A stretch of 64,000 nt of DNA from Chrysoporthe austroafricana (Eukaryota > Ascomycota > Sordariomycetes > Diaporthales > Cryphonectriaceae): contig JYIP02000006.1 of the NCBI GenBank assembly GCA_001051155.2, positions 3,844,001 through 3,908,000 of the forward strand, written 5' to 3'. The notes under the pieces are model-generated. The model was not told the origin of the DNA. It saw nothing but the letters and a program-made list of their open reading frames with translations, and searched no databases. Below, piece by piece: positions 56,626-64,000 of the stretch (position 1 is its first letter; each line of letters opens with the position of its first letter). The position numbers were made by a program, and so were the translations under genes.

Positions 56626-58641
56626 ATGCGTTTCCAGGTCGCGGCCAGCGTCGCGCTGCTGCAGCTCCAGAGCTGCTTGGCGGCGCCCGCGTCCACCGCG
56701 TCGAACGGTGAGATCGACAAGATCCTCAAGAACCTCAACCTGACCCACGACCCCCTCCTGGCTTGTCCCGCTATCGCCCGAAGGGGCCTCAAGATGCAGG
56801 GCTGTCCCACGGAACATCTGCCCGGCGAGACCTTGCCCAAGACGACGATCGGAATTCCGTTGGAGGATGGCGTGGACACCACCGCCTCGACCGCATCCAA
56901 GCGCTGCGTCTACCGGAGAGAGGACGGTATCGACTTCACCACAGACTGCCCAGAACCCGTAAGCTGTGGCAAATACGGGACTATGTGTGACATCGCCAAG
57001 CGCTGCGTCTTCGCGAGGGTGGACGGCACAGAGTTCAATTCAGACTGCCCGGTAGCGATTGACAACTACTGCACCGACAAAGGGATCTGTACCGAGAAGA
57101 GAGACCTTGCCCCGGGTGAGGAAAAGAGGTGCGTCTACCGCAGGGAGAACATGGAGGACATGTTCGGCCCGTGTCCAGTACCTGAGGGAGAGATCATCGC
57201 CAAGCGCTACAACATCTTTCCCGGCGTGAACATCTCTCCTGCCTCGGGAGGCGTGGTCAACAACCGCATCGGCTCCGCCACGACTGACAAGATCGCCCGG
57301 TCCTCGGGCCTGTCGTCCATCTTCGACGAGTGTGGACTGCTCGCCCGCAGGGGCGAAGAGCTCCCCAAGCGGTGCTTCCTCGGAGTTGGCCCCGAGATCC
57401 CCAACAAGGTCCCTCTCGACCTTGATAAGACCGCCACGGCCTCGAGCAAGAGAAGCGCATTCTCAGGCCTGTCCGACATCCCCTGTGCGATCGCCCGCAG
57501 GAGGGGCGATGAGCTCCCCAAGCGGTGCTTACTCGAGGAGCCCACCAGGATCCCTAGCGAAATTGCGAAGGATATCGAGGACTTGGACAAGAGGAGCGTA
57601 CCCTCAGGCCTGTCCAAGATCTGGAATGACTGTGACGCGATCGCCCGCAGGGGCGATGAGCTCCCCAAGCGGTGCTTCCTCGGACTTGGCCCCGAGATCG
57701 CCAACAAGATCCCTCTCGACGTTGACGGGACCGCCACGGCCTCGAGCAAGAGGAGCCAATTCTCAGGCCTGTCCAACATCTGGAAGGACTGTGACATGAT
57801 CGCCCGCAGGGGCGACGAGCTCCCCAAGCGGTGCTTCCTCGGACTTGGCCCCGAGATCTCCAGCGTCCCTGTTGACCTTGACAAGACCACCACGACCTCG
57901 AGCAAGAGGAGCGCATTCTCAGGCCTGCCCCACTTGTGGGGTGGCTGTCCAGAGATCGCCCGCAGGGGCGAGGAGCTCCCCAAGCGGTGCTTGATGGAAA
58001 CCTTCCCTGACATTGACGAGACCGCCACGGCCTCGGGCAAGAGGAGCTTATCCTCACACCTGCCCACCACGTGGGGTGGTGAGTGTGACATCATGCTCCG
58101 CAGGGGCGAGGAGCTCCCCAAGCGGTGCATGATCGGCGAACTCGAGCCCGAGATCTCCAGCGTCCCCCTTGACCTCGACAAGACCACCACGACCTCGAGC
58201 AAGAGGAGCACAACCTCGGGCCTGGCCAGCCTCTTCAGCAACTGCGGCGAGATAGCCCGCAGGGGCGAGGAGCTCCCCAAGCGCTGCTTCCTGGGACACG
58301 GCCCGGTGGTGTTTCACGGCAACGAGCTCCCCGACACCATGATGGGCGCGGGGGGCGCGGCGGAGGCCAAGAGAGGTCACCACGAGGCCAAGAGGCCGAA
58401 TGGGATCGAGACGCCGATGGCCAAGCACCCCGCCAAGACCCAGCAGATGGGCGCCAGGTCATCGATGACGCCCGGATGGATGACCACGTCCGAGGGGTAT
58501 TCGCACTGCCCCATCATCGCCCGCCGGGGAGATATGGTCTACAGGAGGTGCGCGTCGGAAGAACTTCTACAGGATCAGGAGAATATGGTGCCGAAGCAGA
58601 ATGCCGCGACTCTGCTAGGGCTTCCAGCCCAGGGGCTCTGA
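56626..58641 (+). CDS. Secreted Kex2-type repeat precursor (KEP-like), novel peptides
   Basis: A single exon encodes 671 residues. A signal peptide (1-20, MRFQVAASVALLQLQSCLAA) leads to a propeptide ending in Lys-Arg at 92-93. Three Cys-rich modules follow (94-126, 127-159, 169-194), starting CVYRRED, CVFARVD and CVYRREN. From about 225 to 553, two peptide types alternate, each ended by Lys-Arg. Type A is SxxSGLxxIWxDCxxIARRG followed by DELPKR (seven copies). Type B starts with Cys (CFLGLGPEI...) and ends in TATASSKR or a variant (seven copies). The element Cys-x2-Ile-Ala-Arg-Arg-Gly, or a close variant, occurs nine times including one before and one after the array. Lys-Arg and Arg-Arg are Kex2 sites, so the secretory pathway should cut this into many small peptides. 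No tailoring oxidase (UstY-type) or tyrosinase gene is within the window. I do not recognise the peptides. Confidence 0.85.
   Translation: MRFQVAASVALLQLQSCLAAPASTASNGEIDKILKNLNLTHDPLLACPAIARRGLKMQGCPTEHLPGETLPKTTIGIPLEDGVDTTASTASKRCVYRREDGIDFTTDCPEPVSCGKYGTMCDIAKRCVFARVDGTEFNSDCPVAIDNYCTDKGICTEKRDLAPGEEKRCVYRRENMEDMFGPCPVPEGEIIAKRYNIFPGVNISPASGGVVNNRIGSATTDKIARSSGLSSIFDECGLLARRGEELPKRCFLGVGPEIPNKVPLDLDKTATASSKRSAFSGLSDIPCAIARRRGDELPKRCLLEEPTRIPSEIAKDIEDLDKRSVPSGLSKIWNDCDAIARRGDELPKRCFLGLGPEIANKIPLDVDGTATASSKRSQFSGLSNIWKDCDMIARRGDELPKRCFLGLGPEISSVPVDLDKTTTTSSKRSAFSGLPHLWGGCPEIARRGEELPKRCLMETFPDIDETATASGKRSLSSHLPTTWGGECDIMLRRGEELPKRCMIGELEPEISSVPLDLDKTTTTSSKRSTTSGLASLFSNCGEIARRGEELPKRCFLGHGPVVFHGNELPDTMMGAGGAAEAKRGHHEAKRPNGIETPMAKHPAKTQQMGARSSMTPGWMTTSEGYSHCPIIARRGDMVYRRCASEELLQDQENMVPKQNAATLLGLPAQGL
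57313..58290. repeat. Coding tandem repeat of the precursor gene, about 155 bp per unit
   Basis: The DNA for the RRG-D/E-ELPKRC segment is nearly invariant. CGCAGGGGCGA plus GAGCTCCCCAAGCG starts near 57347, 57495 (with a 3-bp insertion), 57647, 57806, 57961, 58099 and 58259. Unit length varies from about 138 to 160 bp because the flanking peptide parts differ. Confidence 0.9.
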
Positions 58642-58971
58642 ATGGAACTCGAGCAGAAGCCCCACGAGGCTGGGGACTGTCCCGTCGTCGCTGGCAGTGC
58701 TAGACAACACGGGCGCAAGAGTGGGTCAATCACAAGCCGGTGCAAGAATTAGCTGGAGTATCACGTAACACCCGCCTTGTGTATTCCGAACATGGGCTCT
58801 ACAGAAGGGCCTCAAGCCAATATCTTCAGGGCACACATCGCTGCTGGAGACATGTCGCGCTAAGGACTCCCAAAGGCGCGGCTGTACCTAGCGGCGTTGT
58901 ACGTCACCACTCAGCTCACGTAACAATGATGATTTTCCTTTTGTGTCGCACATACAGCGCCCTAAGTAGCA
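58642..58971. other. Intergenic region, precursor / 2H phosphoesterase
   Basis: 330 bp between two genes on the same strand, less GC-rich than either. No distinctive element was seen. Confidence 0.4.
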
Positions 58972-59790
58972 ATGGCCCGCCGTGATCTTATAAGTCGTCT
59001 CTGCTATAGTAGTTCCGTGGCAGCCTCGCGCTCGCACCCAGTGCTGCCGATAATGCAGGGCACGCCCAGGCCGGCAGCTCCCACCTGGGCAGCCGTGACC
59101 GCGCGACACTTATCCGCACAGCCTCGAGCCACCGCCGCCCGACGATTTCATGGCCCGCCGGCGTCAGGCACAGACACGAGCGCCCGGGCCCGCGCGAGAC
59201 GGTCTCCCTCCCCACACCACCGCCCGCGCGCGTCGCCCGCCGGCGAGGACGTGTACGTCCTCACCCTGCTCACGGACCGGGCCCACCACGCGCGGATGAC
59301 GGCCCTGCGCAGGAGGTACTTCCCGGCGCGGCTCAACAAGCCCAGCGCGCACCTCACGCTCTTCCACGCCCTGCCGGCCCGCCGGCTGGGCTCCTCCGTC
59401 GTCCCCGCGCTGGAGCGCGCCACCGCGCAGACGGCCCCCTTCGCGGTCCGCGCCACTGGGCCGTTCCGCCTGAGGAAGGGCATCGCGGTCTCTCTTGCCG
59501 CGGACGAGGGGGGCGGGCGGGCGGCAGGCGTCCGCCGGGCGCTGCAGGAGGCTTGGAGGCGGGAGGGCTGGCTGAGTGAGCAGGATGCTGGGGGGTGGAA
59601 GGGCCACTACACGATCATGAACAAGGTCGATGACGAGACTGAGGTTGAACGGGCGCTGGAGGATGTGAAGAGCGGGTGGAGGGATGATGTCGGGACGGCC
59701 GAGGGACTCGGGCTGTGGAGGTATGAGAGGGGTTGGTGGGTGTGGGAGAGGAAATTTGCCTTCACTGGTAGCCAGGTCGGTGGACGATAG
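58972..59790 (+). CDS. 2H phosphoesterase superfamily protein (2'-5' RNA ligase-like)
   Basis: A single exon encodes 272 residues. Two HxT motifs define the 2H fold: HLTLFHALP with His127 and Thr129, and GHYTIMNKV with His212 and Thr214, separated by 85 residues. The conserved GEDVYVLTLLTD strand opens the domain near residue 91, and the C-terminus GLWRYERGWWVWERKFAF is usual for fungal members. Such enzymes act on 2',3'-cyclic or 2'-5' phosphodiester bonds in RNA or nucleotides. The substrate here is unknown. The first 90 residues are Arg/Ser/Ala-rich and without acidic residues at the very start, so they may be a mitochondrial presequence, or the real start may be the ATG at 59053. Confidence 0.82.
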   Translation: MARRDLISRLCYSSSVAASRSHPVLPIMQGTPRPAAPTWAAVTARHLSAQPRATAARRFHGPPASGTDTSARARARRSPSPHHRPRASPAGEDVYVLTLLTDRAHHARMTALRRRYFPARLNKPSAHLTLFHALPARRLGSSVVPALERATAQTAPFAVRATGPFRLRKGIAVSLAADEGGGRAAGVRRALQEAWRREGWLSEQDAGGWKGHYTIMNKVDDETEVERALEDVKSGWRDDVGTAEGLGLWRYERGWWVWERKFAFTGSQVGGR

Positions 59791-62700
59791 CCTCATCGCG
59801 GGGCGCCGTCATGTTCACTGTGCCTCTCTCACAGGAGCTATCCTTTCACAATAGCCCTTCAAGTTGGTGGACGTACCCTGTTCTCACAAGAGTTGTCCCA
59901 ATAGTCAGTCGCGCCGCTGAGGATCGTTCTAGGCGAGTCACTGGTGATGTTTTGCCTCTTGCCCAGCAGGTATACTGACCTATCATGCTCCATACTAGAT
60001 AATGCGAAAATCTGTCAAGACAATAGGGCGGACGGAGTGCCCGCCGGCATCAAAAGCCCAGACACGAGCACCCGAAGGCGTCAGTCCAGACATGAGCGCC
60101 CTGACTAGACACTGCGAAGACACCATAGGCGGAGGCCGAAGCTCGCCGTCTGTCCTGGGGATCCTAGATCTCGCGAGACGTCAAACCGAGCGGCCCTCGA
60201 ATCAGGAAAATCCCTTGGGCGCCCCCCAAGAGCGGTACGCCAGACAGCACTCGGCACGTGTTCGTCGCCGGAAGGGAGCAACGAGCATCGGCCAGCTGTA
60301 CTCCACCCGCATGCCGACGAGGAAGATCACACGGTGCTCCAGGCGATGCACGGCACCTGACCGCGGGCGCTCCTGAGGTGCGCTCCCTGCACCTCGCCCG
60401 ATCCAGCCGAACGTGACCGGAAGGAACCGCCGCTATGGCTCATGGGCACAGATGCAGCGTCACATACCTGTTGGTCAAGGGACGGTGGCACGGTGGGTGC
60501 GGGAGGAGTTCCACCTGTGAAGGGGAGGCATCGGCAAGGGGCGCCAGGAGTCTCTGCAAGGAATGTAGATCGGCGGATCGCAGCCGGATGGAGCGTTGGG
60601 GCCAGCAAGGGGCAGGGCAAGACACCCACGGAGATGACGACTGGCACTCGAGGGCGCGCCCAACGGCATGGCAGGTCTGGCAGGTGAGCAGGATGCTTAC
60701 CGTTTCGACTCCGCAAGTCGAGGGCGGCCGGTTCTGCAGGCCAGGACGCGGCTTCAGGGACGCCACTTCCAGCCTGTCATTTGTGACGGACCACTGACAG
60801 AGGCTCGACCTGTCGGGTCGCTGTTTCGGAGTGTCATCACTATGCATACCTGTAGAGGAATTTCGAGCCCCCGAGCCTCTCGGCTGTTGTATGAGAACGG
60901 CAGGAGGATAGGGCTATTGCACGCATCACTCGTTGATCAGCCAAGGAGGCCTGACAGCTCTGCGTGCTGATGTCTCTGAATCCCAGCAGGCGAGAGTCGC
61001 TGCCACTGCTGCTTGCGCCTTGGGAGGCCCGGAGGGGAGGCGCCCCAGCACTTGCGGAAGCTCGCCAGAGCGTTCTGGGCGTTTGTTGAGGCGGGCACCG
61101 AAAATAGCAGCGATGGTGTGTTCCAAGTTGAAGCTCGCCTTGCCCTTTGTAGACCCATGCATTCCAGCCATATCAAGACACACCTCTATTACTCCCGTAG
61201 GCGAGGGCTCAAGCGCCCGCAGCTGAACCCCCCGTTCCCAACAGCCCTGACGTGACGTCTTTCCAGACATTCTGAGGGGGACAGAAGCAACTTCTCAGCG
61301 CATTAGACCACTGTCACTTATCATCCATCGAGCCATCTCGAGATCCACGTGTGTGGCTTGGATGCCGTGTTGCCCGGCCAGGATATTGCTGGCGAAGAGG
61401 CTCGGCTGTGCTCAAAGCCCACGGTGCGGTGCCTTTGTTTCATGCGCCCCGACGGGGCTTTGCCCGAGTGTCCTTCGGTTCTTTCCGCCGGGATGCTGAC
61501 TGACGCATCCGGCCACAAAATGGGATGCAGAGGTTTTACGTGACACAGGCCAGGCCGCGTCAGAGGTGCGCACGAGTTGGCTCGCGGGGACAGGCTCCGG
61601 CATGGTGGACAGCGGGTAGGCTCCGCGGGCCCGATTTCTGTTTCGGTCGGCCCGGGGCGCGCAAGAGTCGCCCGATCAAGATGAGGCAGACAGTCGTGGG
61701 GAGCGAGTCATGGGGGCCGGGCTGAGCAGGCAGGCGTAGAGCCGAGAGTAAAGGGGACCGCAACAACAGTCGCAGGCGTCAGCCCTACGGCCCGAGGCTG
61801 GAGGCCCTTCCCCTTGATGTTGCCGGACCCAGATCGAAATCTCCGAGACTGGGAGGATTACAATAGACAGGGCACGCCGGCTGTGGCTCTCGGTGCTGGC
61901 TGGCGACGCCAGCTCTGGCACCCGGTAGAAGAGGCGTCCAGGGCAAGACTTCTGCCCTGGCCAACCTCTTTCGATGAGCGGCTTTTCACTGCTCAGGGTT
62001 TCAGCCGCGGCGTCGCATAGACGACGGCGACAACGTCTAAGCCCTGGGACGGAAGGGCCCCGCGAGGTTGAACCTGAGCCAACACATGCAAGAGTGCGGC
62101 CCAGCACCTCGTAGATGCCGCACCTCGATATTGGTATCCACTGCCTCGAGGCGTACCACGCAATGCTCGCGTGCAGGAGGGTGAGACAGGAGGAAAGACC
62201 CTGGACGAAGCCCGAGGTGGCTGGCCAGCACAGCTCGTGCTGGCAAGACCTCTCTCTCTCTCTCTCCAGCATCCCGTCGGGGCCCTGCAACGGAGACTTG
62301 CTGGACGGCCACGATAACGAGGTTACCCAGCCCGGTATGTCTGAGACAAGGTCGAGGAGACGAGAGGCTCACCTGCTCCTGTGAGGCACCAGCAGGTGCA
62401 GCACGGGCAGCCCTCCGGGCGCTGGTAGGGTGATCACTTGCACGACCTGGCTCGTGGTTGGTGGCGTGCTCCGCAGCAAATGCAGACGCAGATGATGGCA
62501 TGTCTGAGGCGCTCAGACGAGGCCACTGCTTCGTGCATGTGCGAGGGCGAGGGCGATGCGGTAGTCCAGGTCTAGTTGGCAGAGACGGCCCATGGTCAGC
62601 GAGTGACAAGATAAGAAAGGGCCAAGCTGTTATGCACCAGCGGCCATCATCTGCAGCAGGCGGCTCCCGCACCTGTGACCATCGTCCACATCACTATCGT

Positions 62701-64000
62701 CGAGATGGCCCAGGTCAAGGATGCCCATCAGCCCGAGATCGAGCACACATCGACGCTCGAGCATCGAGGGCGCGACGGGGTCGACCGTTGGAGCTAGATC
62801 GGACCCAACCTCGACTAGAGGCATCGCTAGCGCCCCTGGGGTCGAGGGTCTCATGATCTCAGTTGGATCCCGAGGTGGACGCTAATCCCTGAGCTCTTTG
62901 TGCAGCTCGCCTGCTCGCGAGCGCCCGGGGGGCTGCGCCTACCACATCACGGCACAGGTACAGGCGCAGCGAGGTGCAGCGCCGGCGGTGCTGATTGGCC
63001 TCTGGCGGCCTGCCTCTCAGGTCGACTTCTGATGCATGTGAAGCGTCGAGCCTCCAAGGCGTACGGATTGCAGAGAGGGAGGGGGTCTTCCTTCTCGAAG
63101 GGGTTACACCGAAGACGACATCCGGAAGGGTGATAGACGGACGGCCTTGCCCACGGCTCTGTGCTGCTATTCCTGTCCACGGGGCGGGCGCAGGACGCAG
63201 CAGAGGATCGCCGCCCTGCCATGTGTGGGCATCGTCCTGAAGCTGTGGCAGGCACTTTAGTGCCTGCGGGCTTGGGATGGGAGACGTCGTGGAGAGGAAG
63301 CGAAGGCGTGAGGAGGCTGTCTGGCCCGTCTGGGTCTGCTCGACGAGTCCTCGACGGCCAAGGATGCTCTGCTCTGCTAGAGGAGGCGGAGGTCTCTGTT
63401 ATCTGGAGAACGGCCCAGGCAGGTGAGCAAACGATGGGGATCCTATAGCTGCCAGAGCTGCCATGAGATTCGTGTCGTGTCTCGTCTGGCTTTGGCAGTG
63501 ACGCATGCCCCACCGCGACGGGAACGGCAAAACCGACCAACTTCGTGCAAGCTCCAGACCCACGGAACGACCCAGCGTCTCACTGCCACAGACTACTACC
63601 ATCATCATCACCACCACTACCACCACCACTACCACCACCCACCCACCCCCTCTCCCGGGCCCTCGTCATCACAAGCGCAAGTGCCCCGCCTCCCAGGGTC
63701 CTACTACTAGGTATGTAGTGCTGTACAGACGTATTGTAGGTATCTCGAGGGCACAGGCGAAGCAGCAGCAGGGACCTGGCAGCCCAGGAAGCAGCTGCTC
63801 AGCGACGGTGAGCCGTCGGTGCCGCCGTAAGGTTCGGAGAGCAGTGTATCCTTTCTGGTCTTCCCTGCCACACGCTCGAGGTAGACTCGAGCTCGCCGGG
63901 CACCAATTCTCCCCGCCGGGCGCTCAATGGCTGCCGGTCCTGGTGATGGAACCGTCCGCAAAGCTTCACCATTTGAGGAAGGGGGAGCTCTCCAGAGATT
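59791..64000. other. Right-end region without recognised genes
   Basis: 4.2 kb of GC-rich DNA. Open frames are numerous, short and mutually overlapping on both strands, and none carries a recognisable domain. A CAT/CAC trinucleotide tract lies near the end. A gene with very short exons could be hidden here, but I cannot support one. Confidence 0.4.
63599..63650. repeat. CAT/CAC trinucleotide tract
   Basis: About 50 bp of CAT, CAC and TAC triplets followed by a C-rich run; non-coding as far as I can see. Confidence 0.85.

Noticed and set aside
57207..58280. 357-codon open frame antisense to the repeat precursor
   Set aside because: The repeats simply reflect the coding repeat of the other strand. 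There is no signal peptide or known motif.

Overview
This window is nuclear DNA from a filamentous ascomycete (Pezizomycotina, most likely a sordariomycete). The evidence is GC-rich coding sequence, spliceosomal introns mostly of 50-90 nt with GTRNGT donors and YTRAY branch sites, fungus-specific families (Zn2Cys6 regulator, Cyk3, fungal secreted acid phosphatase, Kex2-type secreted precursor), and no prokaryotic operon structure. I assembled 19 protein-coding genes by eye, most of them multi-exon.

Layout, left to right. 0-11 kb: cyk3 (cytokinesis, -), a GCK-III Ste20-family kinase (+) and rai1/DXO (RNA 5'-end quality control, -). 11.8-16.1 kb: a secreted histidine acid phosphatase (-) and a Zn2Cys6 transcription factor (+), divergent. 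16.6-22.5 kb: sec8 (exocyst, +), the mitochondrial ribosomal protein uL5m (+) and fes1 (Hsp70 nucleotide exchange factor, -, with a strong heat-shock element upstream). 24.9-33 kb: act1 (actin, +, six exons), a mitochondrial GGQ release-factor-like protein (-), a serine palmitoyltransferase small subunit (+), elp2 (Elongator, -) and urm1 (+). 36.8-38.6 kb: a four-finger C2H2 regulator (-). From about 38.6 to 50.1 kb the DNA is nearly gene-free; it holds microsatellites, homopolymer runs, an AT-rich island and a broken gene relic. 50.1-54 kb: a mitochondrial FLX1/SLC25A32-type carrier (-), tom7 (-, 53 codons in five exons) and hsh49/SF3B4 (+). 56.6-59.8 kb: a secreted, repeat-built precursor with many Lys-Arg sites and a 2H phosphoesterase. 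From 59.8 kb to the right edge I recognise no gene.

Functional links. elp2 and urm1 are head-to-head, and their products act in the two arms (mcm5 and s2) of the same wobble-uridine tRNA modification. Several genes serve mitochondria (uL5m, the release-factor-like protein, the carrier, tom7). cyk3, the GCK-III kinase, actin and sec8 all serve septation and polarised growth, although they are scattered rather than clustered.

The most novel item is the 671-residue precursor at 56626-58641. It has a signal peptide, then two alternating peptide types separated by Lys-Arg, with a Cys-x2-Ile-Ala-Arg-Arg-Gly element occurring nine times. This is the architecture of a Kex2-processed repeat protein. 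I do not recognise its peptides. All exon structures are manual and lack transcript support.
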